A DNA stretch of 18,954 nucleotides from Syntrophales bacterium (GCA_023230565.1 JALNXD010000054.1:1-18954); one strand, 5' to 3'; positions 7,837 to 15,980 are shown, numbered from the stretch's first letter. A program made the numbers and translations. The notes: generated by a model from the letters alone, not told the origin.

Positions 7837-7870
7837 ATTGTCAACCATATTTTTAAATATGGTTGACAAT
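7837..7870. promoter_or_regulatory. BirA operator (biotin box)
   Basis: A palindrome has half-sites TTGTCAACC (7838-7846) and GGTTGACAA (7861-7869), separated by exactly 14 AT-rich bases; the outer bases A7837 and T7870 also pair. This matches the known bacterial BirA box form TTGTAAACC-N14/15-GGTTTACAA with one change per half-site, made symmetrically. The site lies upstream of birA-bioAFDB. Read on the minus strand, one half-site contains a perfect TTGACA that could serve as a -35 element, so bound BirA would cover the promoter. Confidence 0.9.
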
Positions 7871-7962
7871 TCATGCAAAACAAAAATAATTCTTCATCTG
7901 TACTTTCACCAATCAAGTACCGCTTTGCAAAGCTTATGATAAAGACAGAATTACGGTATTAT

Positions 7963-8418
7963 TCAGCTTCCTTTCTTAATGACCATCACAGGGCAATCCG
8001 CACCGCGAACCACCTTTTCCGCGACACTTCCCATGAGAAGCTTTTCGACCCCTGTCCTTCCATGGGAGGCAATAACGATAAGATCGACATCATTCTTCTT
8101 CTGTTCCGCCAGTATTACATCCGAAGGGATCCCTTTTTTTATGTCAAAAACCACATCGATTCCCCTCGAAGAAGTTATTGAACCTGCTGCTTTCTCCATA
8201 TTTTCTTTTGATACTCTTATGCTCTCCTCTTCGAACTGCCTCATCAGGTCGGCACTCAGGCAGTACTGATCAGCACATTGCTGTATGTCGGATGATATCA
8301 CGTGCAGGAGAATAATCTGGGCTCCATACTCTTCAGCAATGTCCGCCGCTTTTTGGATGGCATTATTCGAGAATTCCGAAAAATCCGAAGGAACCAGAAT
8401 CTTTTTTGGTTTATACAT
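7963..8418 (-). CDS. Universal stress protein, UspA family
   Basis: This 151-residue protein is a single USP domain: a strand start KKILVPSDFSEFS, IILLHVIS, DVDLIVIASHGRTG and a C-terminal CPVMVIKK. The ATP-binding pattern of ATP-type USPs, G-x2-G-x9-G-S/T, is mostly kept: ASHG ends at G120, nine residues follow, then G130-S131; the first glycine of the pattern is alanine (A117). I chose the ATG at 8418 because GGAGG lies 6 nt upstream; an in-frame GTG at 8469 would add 17 residues not typical of the family. The role would be cytoplasmic, in stress or energy-limitation response. It lies upstream of the birA operator on the same strand but is unlikely to share its regulation. Confidence 0.9.
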   Translation of the reverse strand: MYKPKKILVPSDFSEFSNNAIQKAADIAEEYGAQIILLHVISSDIQQCADQYCLSADLMRQFEEESIRVSKENMEKAAGSITSSRGIDVVFDIKKGIPSDVILAEQKKNDVDLIVIASHGRTGVEKLLMGSVAEKVVRGADCPVMVIKKGS

Positions 8419-8556
8419 GACATGCCTCCTTTTTGTGTTCTTTATACTATCATTATTTGATACATGCACCTCCTGAAAAACTCTTGCATCTATTTTTCAG
8501 TACGCTCGGACGCAGAACTCATTTAATGAAAATAGCAGGTTACTACATCAAAATGT

Positions 8557-10965
8557 TTAACGCATCTGCCGGCTGTCATCTGTTCTTACGTCAGGCCACA
8601 GATATTTACCGCTCTCGAAATCCACAGTAAGAACTTTCGCCGGATCCTTTGTTTCCTCTATATTCGGGAAATCACTGCTCCCGTAACCCGGAGGCACAAA
8701 AAAGGTAAAATCCAATGGCGCCATTTTGCCTCCATGTACGGCTTCTACATACGTCTGAGCCGCTTGAGGACTGGGAATGCCCCGCTTTTCACCAAGAAAT
8801 TTCCCTCCGTTCTGCAAGTAGTCGGCAAACGCACAGGCATTGCCGTAAAGGCTCGAAAGACTTACTTTATCGGGGTATTTCCAGCCATATAACACCTGTT
8901 TCATATACCTGTCGAAGGCAAGAGAAAAACTGGGCCATTTCCCCTTTCCCCAGATAAGACCGGGGACAAAAGAATCCTCTTTTTCCTCAGGTGCGCAGGA
9001 CATACGCTGCGCAATCACACCGACGGTACCGAAGACCAGTCCAAGGGTAAAATCATGCCCTTCGCTGTTCCATTCGGGATTGGAATAGCGGGTAATAGCA
9101 GACAACATTGCATATGACGATCTGAACAATTCGGACTGATTGCCGTCCCCTCTGGTGCTCATATAAAGGCCGGCCAGAATGTTATTCGCTCCGTACATAC
9201 CTTTTTTCCCGTATTCTTCATACGTAACAATTCCGTCACCTGTCTCGTCAAACATCTCAAGAAATGTTCTCTTCAATGAGGATCCCTCAACGGCATCGAC
9301 TGACTCAAGCCATGCAAAGAAAGTCTTCTGCAGGTCCCACGGCATTTTATACGTGTCCCAGTACAGTTCATCGGTAACGATCTCCTTGAAATGACCTCCA
9401 TCGACATACCCCAGTCTTCCCCCGAATGATGCGAGCGGCTTGCCGGTTATGCCGTCATGCCCTGTGACATAATATGCCCGGCTCCCGAGCCCGCGCTTTT
9501 CTCCCTGTTTAAAGCAAAAATCCCGGCTGATCGGGGAATCATAACCTTTCTCAGTGATTATCGCTTTTCCGTCAAATCGAGGAACAGGAACCGCCTGAGG
9601 GAAAAATCCTCCCAATCCGTCATCGAGATCTGTATGATGGGCTTCTTTAATACCGATATTGCTGAACAAATATCGCGCACAGAAAAGATCGGTCGCTATG
9701 GGATCGATTCCTGCCACAGCAAACCCTTCGGGCACTTTTATCCCGATACCGAACCCCTGGTGGTCCCTGTCAACCGTCTCGATCGCATCAACTATATGCA
9801 CCATAAACGTATCTTGTGCGGCGACGGCGGCAATGATATCGATCATGGTTCCTGTAAGCCCTCCTGTCTTTTTGACAATGTAGTTCCCGTCGGGAGCCTT
9901 CTTCGGCAGGCAGGTCTCAGGGTCGATTTCCGGAATCCAGACTTGATGTGGAATCGCCCCTTTCATACCCGGTATTTTTCTATTCGGAGTCGAGTACTCC
10001 CATGAACATCCCTCCGTTCTCGAAACCTGCATCGGATACAGTCCAATACCGAGGTTTTTAATCACATTCGTAAAAAGAGCCTGGGCATGCACTTTAAGCC
10101 TCGGTACGTTTACAAGAATACAGCCCGGATAGAGCTCCCGGTCTCCCGAATCGGCGGGATCGCCTCCTGCAACAACTTTATGGAGTATAAGAGAATCGAA
10201 GTTTTCACCCTGAGGGACCGGGACCTCCCTTCCTTTGGCAGGGTTATCACAGATCCGGTTGAGATCGTATACCATTAATTTATCATATACGCCTCCCGGC
10301 GGTATATAGATTCCGGCCATACTTTCTTCCAGCCCTCTCATGGGGTCATCACCGAGCGACGGTTCCGAGTTTTCCGCAAGATAACGGCGGACGAAACAGA
10401 ACCCCCACCCTCCATAAAAATCGTCGCTTCTGCCTTCAATTACAGCTTCTGTTGTAACCGGCCTGCCGGAATTTTTAATATGACTGTAATGTGCAGCTAC
10501 TGCAGACATTGCCGTAGCCGCTTCTCCCACACACATATTATAATAACTTATACCGGCTGTATCATGAAACCAGCGAAGCACTGCGGCCACAAACGGCCAT
10601 TCCGTATTGGCGGTGCTTCCCGGAGTTGGACCGTACGTGTAAGGGTCGATATTTTCAGATGAAACAAGGTTGGGTTTGAAAAGAATCTTCCTGCCTTCTC
10701 TGAGCCGTTTCCAGATTTCGGAGGTAAATCGCGTTTCTTTTTCGAGAGATGAAAGGGCGATATCGAGATGTTCATAGATATAATCGATCTTGCGTTTGAT
10801 GTCAGCCCACGCCTCATTATCGCGGTCGCGGATCACTCTCTGCAGCAATAGATCGATTCCTTTATATGCCTTACCCGCATCCATCCGCGCGACTGTAACG
10901 GGTGCACCGGAACTGTCTAAAGTCCCTTCACCAAGGGCCGTTTGCACATTCTTTCTCACAGCCAT
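8557..10965 (-). CDS. Large DUF362-domain protein with an EF-hand-like loop
   Basis: A protein of 802 residues from the ATG at 10965; AGGAGG ends 10 nt upstream, a slightly long spacing. The N-terminal half carries DUF362-type motifs: ILFKPNLVSS near residues 95-104 and VNVPRLKVHAQALFTNVIKN near 275-295. No cysteine-rich ferredoxin motif, signal peptide or membrane segment was noticed. In the C-terminal half, DETGDGIVTYEE (about residues 572-583) fits a calcium-binding EF-hand loop except for threonine at position 3. The protein is much longer than usual single-domain DUF362 proteins (about 300-400 residues). The biochemical role of DUF362 is not known to me with certainty, so no reaction is assigned. 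It lies between tatD and the universal stress protein, all on the same strand with gaps of about 100-140 bp. Confidence 0.72.
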   Translation of the reverse strand: MAVRKNVQTALGEGTLDSSGAPVTVARMDAGKAYKGIDLLLQRVIRDRDNEAWADIKRKIDYIYEHLDIALSSLEKETRFTSEIWKRLREGRKILFKPNLVSSENIDPYTYGPTPGSTANTEWPFVAAVLRWFHDTAGISYYNMCVGEAATAMSAVAAHYSHIKNSGRPVTTEAVIEGRSDDFYGGWGFCFVRRYLAENSEPSLGDDPMRGLEESMAGIYIPPGGVYDKLMVYDLNRICDNPAKGREVPVPQGENFDSLILHKVVAGGDPADSGDRELYPGCILVNVPRLKVHAQALFTNVIKNLGIGLYPMQVSRTEGCSWEYSTPNRKIPGMKGAIPHQVWIPEIDPETCLPKKAPDGNYIVKKTGGLTGTMIDIIAAVAAQDTFMVHIVDAIETVDRDHQGFGIGIKVPEGFAVAGIDPIATDLFCARYLFSNIGIKEAHHTDLDDGLGGFFPQAVPVPRFDGKAIITEKGYDSPISRDFCFKQGEKRGLGSRAYYVTGHDGITGKPLASFGGRLGYVDGGHFKEIVTDELYWDTYKMPWDLQKTFFAWLESVDAVEGSSLKRTFLEMFDETGDGIVTYEEYGKKGMYGANNILAGLYMSTRGDGNQSELFRSSYAMLSAITRYSNPEWNSEGHDFTLGLVFGTVGVIAQRMSCAPEEKEDSFVPGLIWGKGKWPSFSLAFDRYMKQVLYGWKYPDKVSLSSLYGNACAFADYLQNGGKFLGEKRGIPSPQAAQTYVEAVHGGKMAPLDFTFFVPPGYGSSDFPNIEETKDPAKVLTVDFESGKYLWPDVRTDDSRQMR

Positions 10966-11063
10966 TCCGTAAATGCCTCCTATAGTATAGTTCAGACCTG
11001 AGTGCAGCATCAGGCCACAGTTTAAAGAACCGCCGACTTACAACTGATCTCACCGGCAGCGAC

Positions 11064-11825
11064 TTATATCCCAAAGAGATCACCTGCATTTTGTGTTGTC
11101 CTTGTTGCAACAACTTCATAGGGCACGCCTCTGATTTCAGCGATTTTGCCTGCCGTATACGTGATAAACGAAGATTCATTACGCTTCCCGCGCTTCGGTT
11201 CCGGCGCCAGAAAGGGGGCATCGGTCTCAACGAGAAGGCGTTCCAAAGGGATTTTTCGCACCACATCGCGAAGCATTACCGAATTCTTGTATGTAACTGT
11301 GCCGGGAACAGAAATATAGTAGCCCAAATCCAGGCACCGGCACGCCATTTCGTAATCACCGGAAAAACAGTGGACAACTCCGGTAAGCTTTCCTTTGTAA
11401 CATTCGATCATATCCATGATCTCCTTATGGGCGTCGCGATCGTGAATGATCACCGGCAGGCCGAGCTCCACACTTAAATCAAGCTGCTCGCCGAATCTTT
11501 TTATCTGCATATCTTTCGGGGAACGGTTTCTGAAAAAATCGAGCCCTATTTCTCCATACGCTACGACCTTTTCCGCTCTCGCCAGAGTTTTGAGCTCCTC
11601 ATATGTTTCCGGGGTGATACCGCTCGCATCATGGGGGTGAACACCCACCGCCGCATACACCATCGAATACCGCTCAGCCAATCCAACGGCCTTTTTGCTG
11701 TCATCCAGATCTATTCCTACTGTCAAAATGGCCTTTATTCCGGCTTTTTTTGCACGTTCGAGCACGCCTTCGCGATCTTTCTCGAATTCCTGCAACTCGA
11801 TATGAGCATGTGTATCAACCAGCAT
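11064..11825 (-). CDS. tatD: TatD family metal-dependent hydrolase / DNase
   Basis: TatD proteins are metal-dependent nucleases of the amidohydrolase fold, with DNA 3'-5' exonuclease activity shown for several members. The 253-residue protein keeps the metal ligands: H6 and H8 in DTHAHIE, E92 in YGEIGLDFF, H128 in IIHDRDAH, H152 in VVHCFSG and D202 in VETDAPFLAPEP. GVHPHD at 61-66 is also typical. The length matches the family (about 255-265). Upstream is a plausible sigma-70 promoter (11870-11897), so the gene may be transcribed separately from the permease pair that ends 81 bp before it. Often metG or holB adjoin this gene in other bacteria; neither is here. Confidence 0.93.
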   Translation of the reverse strand: MLVDTHAHIELQEFEKDREGVLERAKKAGIKAILTVGIDLDDSKKAVGLAERYSMVYAAVGVHPHDASGITPETYEELKTLARAEKVVAYGEIGLDFFRNRSPKDMQIKRFGEQLDLSVELGLPVIIHDRDAHKEIMDMIECYKGKLTGVVHCFSGDYEMACRCLDLGYYISVPGTVTYKNSVMLRDVVRKIPLERLLVETDAPFLAPEPKRGKRNESSFITYTAGKIAEIRGVPYEVVATRTTQNAGDLFGI

Positions 11826-11869
11826 TCAACTCAACTGTCCTTTCTTTAGTCGGGATCTTCACATAGTGT

Positions 11870-11897
11870 ATCATAAAGTAATGATATACAGGATCAA
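11870..11897 (-). promoter_or_regulatory. Candidate sigma-70 promoter for tatD
   Basis: On the minus strand TTGATC (11892-11897) is followed after 16 nt by TATGAT (11870-11875), about 45 nt before the tatD ATG. The match to TTGACA/TATAAT is good for the -10 and fair for the -35. This is a visual call; no experimental start is known. Confidence 0.42.
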
Positions 11898-11906
11898 GAG
11901 AAAAAT

Positions 11907-12743
11907 TCAACTTCTCAGCCGCGGATCAAGTGAATCCCTGATTCCTTCTCCAAGGAGATTATATCCCAGAACTGTAATCAGAATTGCGAGGCCCGGATAC
12001 AGGGAAAGCCACCAGGCAATATCTATATTATCTTTGCCTGCCGTGAGAATATTCCCCCAACTCGGTGTAGGGGGCTGCACGCCGATTCCCAGAAAAGATA
12101 ATGCCGATTCAGTAAGAATGGCGCCTGCAACTCCCAGTGTTGCAGCAACAAGCATGGAAGCCATGGCATTGGGAAGTATATGCCTGAAGATAATTCGTAT
12201 ATCACTAGCCCCTATTGCCCGTGCCGCATGAACAAAATCTCTTTCTTTCAAAGTGATGAAATCAGCCCGCACCAGCCTTGTTATGCCCATCCAACCAGTA
12301 AGTCCTATTACGATCATGATATTCCATATGGAAGGTTCAAGAATCGCAATTACCGCCAGAATAAGAAAAAATGAAGGAAAGCAGAGCATAATATCGACAA
12401 AGCGCATGACAACGGAGTCGGTCCAGCGACCATAATACCCGGCAAGCGCACCGAGTATCGCTCCAATCACAATGGCTATCCCCGTTGCGACAAACCCCAC
12501 CTTTAAAGAAATCCTCGATCCCCATATCATTCGGCTCAGCACATCGCGCCCGAGCTGGTCGGTTCCAAAAAGGTGATCCGCAGAAGGCGGCTCAAGGACA
12601 TGAACAAGATCTATTTCGTTCGGATCATAGGGAGCAATCCACGGCGCGAGGAAAGAAACCACAAACAAGGCGATTACGACGATTCCCCCGGCAACAGCCA
12701 TCTTGTTTTTGAAAAAACGATACCAAAAATCTGATTTCATCAT
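11907..12743 (-). CDS. ABC transporter permease, DppC/OppC type
   Basis: A 278-residue inner-membrane permease of the peptide/nickel/opine ABC family. It starts with a short cytoplasmic segment and a hydrophobic helix (MAVAGGIVVIALFVVSFLAP), then the family-typical HLFGTDQLGRDVLSR near residues 57-71, several hydrophobic helices, and the EAA loop region RAIGASDIRIIFRHILPN that docks with the ATPase. The C-terminus LLGEGIRDSLDPRLR is also typical. Its ATG overlaps the stop of the DppB-type gene as ATGA, so the two are translationally coupled and probably form a heterodimer. No ATPase (DppD/F) or binding-protein gene is in the window, so the substrate cannot be assigned. Confidence 0.93.
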   Translation of the reverse strand: MMKSDFWYRFFKNKMAVAGGIVVIALFVVSFLAPWIAPYDPNEIDLVHVLEPPSADHLFGTDQLGRDVLSRMIWGSRISLKVGFVATGIAIVIGAILGALAGYYGRWTDSVVMRFVDIMLCFPSFFLILAVIAILEPSIWNIMIVIGLTGWMGITRLVRADFITLKERDFVHAARAIGASDIRIIFRHILPNAMASMLVAATLGVAGAILTESALSFLGIGVQPPTPSWGNILTAGKDNIDIAWWLSLYPGLAILITVLGYNLLGEGIRDSLDPRLRS

Positions 12744-13714
12744 GACACTCTGATTCTCGGGTCGGCAACGGCATAGGAGACATCGGCGATCAAATTCCCG
12801 ACCAGCGTCAAAATTGCCCCTATAAAAAGAATTCCCATCACTACCGGATAGTCTCTTGACATAACCGACATATAAAATAACTGTCCCATTCCGGGTATGG
12901 CAAAGATCGTCTCAAAAATCACGCTGCCTCCTATAAGTGTGGGAACAGAGAGCCCCAAAATTGTGATCACCGGGAGCAACGCATTCCTCAAAGCATGTTT
13001 ATATATGACAATCCTCTCGCTCAACCCTTTGGCCCTGGCCGTAGTAATGTAGTCTTGTCTGATCACTTCCAGCATATTCGAACGCATGTAACGGGATAGG
13101 CCTGCCAACCCGCCGAAAGCGGAAAGAAGAACGGGTAATATCAAATGCTTGATCACATCCCAGGATGCCTGCCACGGAGGAAGATATTCGAAATTAAGTG
13201 ATCGAATGCCCGAAATCGGAAGCCAGCCCAGATTTACTCCGAAAAGAATCATGAGAAGCAGCGCCAGCCAGAAGGTCGGTACCGCGAAACCCACGAAAAC
13301 AAAAATGGCCGTAATCCTGTCAAAAAGAGTATCACGATGGACAGCAGAAAGAACTCCTATGGGAATTGCCACAATTATGATCAACATCATTGATAATGCG
13401 TTGATTGTGATTGTAACAGGCAGCCGTTCAGTTATTTTGTCGATGACCGGCCTGTGATCGGGTGAAAACGATTCGCCGAGATCCAAAACGGCGAGTTTCT
13501 TGAGCCATAAAATATATTGCTCATAAATTGGTTTGTCGAGATTATACAATGCCCGCAGTCGCTCTTTGGCTTCTGCGGAAACCCTTGGATTTAGATCCGT
13601 TTGCAAATCGGTAGGCGAACCGGGAGCAAGGTGTATAACCGCAAAGCAGATGATGGTAATACCGACCAAAAGCGGTATCATAGTCAGTAATCTTCGTGCT
13701 ATATATCGTGTCAA
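12740..13714 (-). CDS. ABC transporter permease, DppB/OppB type
   Basis: A 324-residue inner-membrane permease: N-terminal helix with RRLLTMIPLLVGITIICF, the periplasmic segment LAPGSPTD, YLDKP-like YNLDKPIYEQYILWLKKL, LGESFS, further helices, and the EAA loop RAKGLSERIVIYKHALRNAL. All are signatures of the OppB/DppB family, and the length is usual. The start appears to be a TTG at 13714 (TTG-ACA-CGA), preceded by AAGGAGAGG with the last G 11 nt away; no in-frame ATG gives a better start. It partners with the DppC-type permease that overlaps its end by 4 bp. The operon lacks the other transporter parts here. Confidence 0.92.
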   Translation of the reverse strand: MTRYIARRLLTMIPLLVGITIICFAVIHLAPGSPTDLQTDLNPRVSAEAKERLRALYNLDKPIYEQYILWLKKLAVLDLGESFSPDHRPVIDKITERLPVTITINALSMMLIIIVAIPIGVLSAVHRDTLFDRITAIFVFVGFAVPTFWLALLLMILFGVNLGWLPISGIRSLNFEYLPPWQASWDVIKHLILPVLLSAFGGLAGLSRYMRSNMLEVIRQDYITTARAKGLSERIVIYKHALRNALLPVITILGLSVPTLIGGSVIFETIFAIPGMGQLFYMSVMSRDYPVVMGILFIGAILTLVGNLIADVSYAVADPRIRVS

Positions 13715-13866
13715 ATTAAAAGATTCCTCTCCTTGGCTATTTACACTGAAGTATAGTTTAAAATTTTGTTCAGCGTAATCATATTCTTAAAATTACTACA
13801 TTTGCCGTGACTGCGAAAAGCATATTTTACAGCGGCAGCCATTACGCCTACAGCAGGCGGTGTTTT
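13715..13866. other. Intergenic region between the epimerase-like gene and the permease pair
   Basis: This 152-bp gap lies between two minus-strand genes. Near the permease start, TATACT (minus strand, 13750-13755) could be a -10 element for the permease operon, but no good -35 was seen. At the other end is a hairpin with a T tract in plus orientation (annotated separately). Confidence 0.4.
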
Positions 13867-13868
13867 TT
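13845..13868 (+). terminator. Terminator-like hairpin in plus orientation
   Basis: CGCCT (13845-13849) pairs with AGGCG (13855-13859) around a 5-nt loop, followed by GTG and six T residues. It ends right at the 3' end of the minus-strand epimerase-like gene. In the minus orientation the stem lacks a following T tract, so it would mainly stop plus-strand (antisense) transcripts. Confidence 0.35.
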
Positions 13869-14697
13869 AATCCTCCAGAAGCTTCATGGAAGAAAGGGCG
13901 GCAATGGCTTCCCACAGATCTCCTTCTGTGTGGGGCTCTAACGTAATGATCGGCGTGTCAACATATTTCTTGATATTACGAAAGAAATCAGTGAAAGGAA
14001 AATTTCCTTTTCCTGGAGGAAGGTGCATATCACCGGAACCGTCATTATCGTGAACATGAATCTGGCCGATGCTCCATCCGATTCTCTCTGTCCATGTTTG
14101 AAATGGGACATCTGAAAATGCGTTACAATGCCCTGTATCAAAACAGCATTTAATCCTCGAATCCCCCTTGAATCTATCCAGAAGCCGACCGAAGTAATCA
14201 GGCCTTTCCTCAAAAGTATTTTCGAGAGTAATTATCGTGCCCGCCTTTTGAGCCAGGTCCGCTGCATATTCCCAGGTCTTTATACTGTTTTCGAGCCACT
14301 CCTCCTCGTGGGAGGCGTAAAAGCGATGTTCGAATGCTGCATGGCACACCACTGCATCCGGTTTGAACATGCCGGCAAGTTCAAATAACTGCTCGAATCG
14401 ATAAATCGTAATCTCACGAACCTTCGGATCCAGGGCACCCGGTCGCAAATCATAAAAAGGAGAGTGAAAAGTAATTTTCAGTTCTGCATCCGCCAGAATA
14501 TCGGCGGTCCTTTGAAAATCTTCTTTATCGTAATGATCCAGCACAAAGCAGTCAAACCCTATCTCCGGATTGATTCCATTGTCTAAAACTAAAGAAAGAT
14601 ATTTTTCTTTCAAAAGCCTGTAGGGCATATTGATTTGAACGTGGTTGAGAATCGCCACCATTTGTTCAGGATGAACCGAAGTTACGGGAAATTGCAT
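13867..14697 (-). CDS. Sugar phosphate isomerase/epimerase-like TIM-barrel protein
   Basis: The 276-residue protein belongs to the xylose isomerase-like/AP endonuclease family 2 TIM-barrel group. Likely metal ligands are E159 (ITLENT), D187 and H190 (CCFDTGHCN), H214/H216 (IHVHDNDG) and E254 (ITLEPH), with H78 (ITFHSP) and H119 (VVCHAA) on earlier strands. The family rearranges sugars or inositols, or repairs DNA; the set of residues here fits the sugar isomerase/epimerase branch better than Nfo, but the substrate is unknown. The ATG at 14697 has only a weak GGA upstream; internal ATGs at codons 13 and 24 are alternatives with no better ribosome binding site. It is upstream of the permease pair on the same strand, separated by 152 bp. 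Confidence 0.82.
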   Translation of the reverse strand: MQFPVTSVHPEQMVAILNHVQINMPYRLLKEKYLSLVLDNGINPEIGFDCFVLDHYDKEDFQRTADILADAELKITFHSPFYDLRPGALDPKVREITIYRFEQLFELAGMFKPDAVVCHAAFEHRFYASHEEEWLENSIKTWEYAADLAQKAGTIITLENTFEERPDYFGRLLDRFKGDSRIKCCFDTGHCNAFSDVPFQTWTERIGWSIGQIHVHDNDGSGDMHLPPGKGNFPFTDFFRNIKKYVDTPIITLEPHTEGDLWEAIAALSSMKLLED

Positions 14698-15024
14698 TGT
14701 TTTTCCATTTTCGTTTTACTTGTTTATTTATAGTTAAAATTTTTACAGTCTTTTGCAGTTGAAGTATGAATCCAATCTTGCAAGGTCAACGCCTTCTATC
14801 ATATTTGGACTTTTTTCACAATATCAGGCTGTTGACTCAAAACGACCTACCGGCTTCATACAAAAATGATTTAAAAGATTACTTACCGTATCACCGCACA
14901 TGTAAATGAAAAAAATCCAAATCTCTTTCATGAATATGATACAATAACTGCTTACGATCTGCATTTTCTTCTTGACATTGAAAAAGCCTTCCTGCTAAGT
15001 AAAGCCTCTTTTTGAGGCGCAGAA
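14698..15024. other. Intergenic region between the epimerase-like gene and tRNA-Lys (327 bp)
   Basis: AT-rich spacer between divergent units. No credible gene was seen. It should contain the promoter of the minus-strand epimerase-like gene (a TATAAA lies about 30 nt from its start, without a convincing -35) and that of tRNA-Lys. A small stem, GCCTC/GAGGC with a T5 loop, sits at 15004-15018, just before the tRNA. Confidence 0.5.
14972..15001 (+). promoter_or_regulatory. Candidate promoter of tRNA-Lys
   Basis: A perfect TTGACA (14972-14977) is followed after 18 nt by TAAGTA (14996-15001), 23 nt before the tRNA gene. The -35 is strong, the -10 weak and the spacing is at the upper limit. Confidence 0.45.
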
Positions 15025-15100
15025 GGGCCGTTAGCTCAGATGGTAGAGCAGCGGACTTTTAATCCGTTGGCCACCGGTTCAAGTCCGGTACGGCCCACCA
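15025..15100 (+). tRNA. tRNA-Lys (anticodon TTT)
   Basis: A full 76-nt cloverleaf. The acceptor GGGCCGT pairs with ACGGCCC, the D stem GCTC/GAGC is intact, the anticodon stem GCGGA/TCCGT encloses the loop CTTTTAA with anticodon TTT, and the T arm CCGGTTCAAGTCCGG is canonical. CCA is encoded in the gene. It reads AAA and AAG lysine codons. A terminator follows at 15111. Confidence 0.97.
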
Positions 15101-15110
15101 AAAGAAGCCG

Positions 15111-15146
15111 GGGGTTAGCAAAAAATCAGTTAACCCCTTGTTTTTT
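15111..15146 (+). terminator. Terminator of tRNA-Lys
   Basis: GGGGTTA (15111-15117) pairs with TAACCCC (15131-15137), followed by TTG and six T residues. It lies 10 nt after the tRNA and probably separates it from the downstream coiled-coil gene. Confidence 0.85.
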
Positions 15147-15194
15147 AAATTTATGGTCGCCCGAAAGATCTTATGGATTGAGAGGATCTGAAAC

Positions 15195-15554
15195 ATGGCA
15201 TCAAAAGACAGCATAACACGCGAATATCAAAAGATACTTTGGGAAGGGAAACTCGCAGAGCGGGTTGCCTTTTTAAAAGAAAAGGGAGTCGAAGGAAGAG
15301 AGATCGACAGGGATGCAGCTGTGAGAATGTTGAAGGCCAAAATCAGAAAGTCGAAAGCGCGCCTCAGAACTATCGGCTCTCAAGTAAAACTTAATGAAGA
15401 AAAAGCCAGATTGAAGGCTGAAAAACTCGCCGCGCCAAAACCAGAAAAAGACAAGAAAAAAGCGGCACCTTCAGGAATGGAAGACGAAGAAAGCAAGCGG
15501 CAGCAGAAGAAAAAACAGAAGAAGCAAAAGAAAGAGGCTGAAAAAGAATCTTAA
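15195..15554 (+). CDS. Hypothetical lysine/glutamate-rich coiled-coil protein
   Basis: I do not recognise this 119-residue protein. The N-terminal third (residues 1-45) is mixed, with EYQKILWEGKLAERVAFLKE; the rest is highly charged and predicted by eye to be helical or disordered, ending in a lysine/glutamine run (KRQQKKKQKKQKKE). There is no signal peptide, membrane segment or cysteine. GAGAGG lies 9 nt before the ATG, which supports real translation. It is cytoplasmic by appearance; binding to nucleic acid or ribosome is possible given its charge but is only an inference. It sits alone between tRNA-Lys and the helicase gene. Confidence 0.68.
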   Translation: MASKDSITREYQKILWEGKLAERVAFLKEKGVEGREIDRDAAVRMLKAKIRKSKARLRTIGSQVKLNEEKARLKAEKLAAPKPEKDKKKAAPSGMEDEESKRQQKKKQKKQKKEAEKES

Positions 15555-15980
15555 ATTTCAGCTATTAATTCTATCCTCTTATCCTTTGAAATCCAAAGAA
15601 TCTCCTTAAGAAAGATTTTTGACTAATTACAATCGACATAACCATCTCATATAAAAAAAGAACTTGCAAGTCGGATATAAAGGGGGCAGCCGCCGGTACA
15701 GGGCACTCCCTTTATAAAGAGATTCTCCCTTCCTCCATGATATTTGTTAGAATAAAGCGTTCCTTTACCGGAATCTTTATCTGTGGTACCCTGAGTGCAA
15801 ACTTCGTATCGTAAAAGTCCATATGCTGCTAGGCTTCATTCTTCATCACTGCGGTGTACGTCTATGTATGCCTTTTATCAGGATTTGCCGCCTTGCTCCG
15901 GGGCTTTCACGAAACCGGTTCGAATCGTAAATGCAGGACCTTTGTGAGTCCATCAAAAATGTAAGCAGGTTATATTTTAC
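15555..15980. other. Intergenic region with a palindromic stem (426 bp)
   Basis: No convincing gene was seen here; short frames lack ribosome binding sites. Two structures are visible: a weak AATCT/AGATT stem with T residues at 15599-15620, which might end the coiled-coil gene, and a 9-bp stem at 15676-15716 (separate entry). The helicase promoter should lie in the right part, but no clear -35/-10 pair was found. Confidence 0.5.
15676..15716. repeat. Inverted repeat enclosing a GC-rich loop
   Basis: TATAAAGGG (15676-15684) and CCCTTTATA (15708-15716) form a perfect 9-bp stem around a 23-nt GC-rich loop in an otherwise AT-rich gap. No T tract follows on either strand, so it is not a standard terminator. 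It could be part of a small RNA or a protein-binding palindrome. Confidence 0.4.

Noticed and set aside
8419..8469. N-terminal extension of the universal stress protein, and a seven-codon frame beginning at an ATG near 8466
   Set aside because: The GTG start of the extension overlaps the upstream GGAGG, and the short frame has its GGAGG only about 4 nt away; the ATG at 8418 with GGAGG at 6 nt is the better start. A leader peptide cannot be excluded but has no support.
9457..10005. 182-codon plus-strand frame
   Set aside because: Antisense to the DUF362 gene, without a ribosome binding site or recognisable motif.
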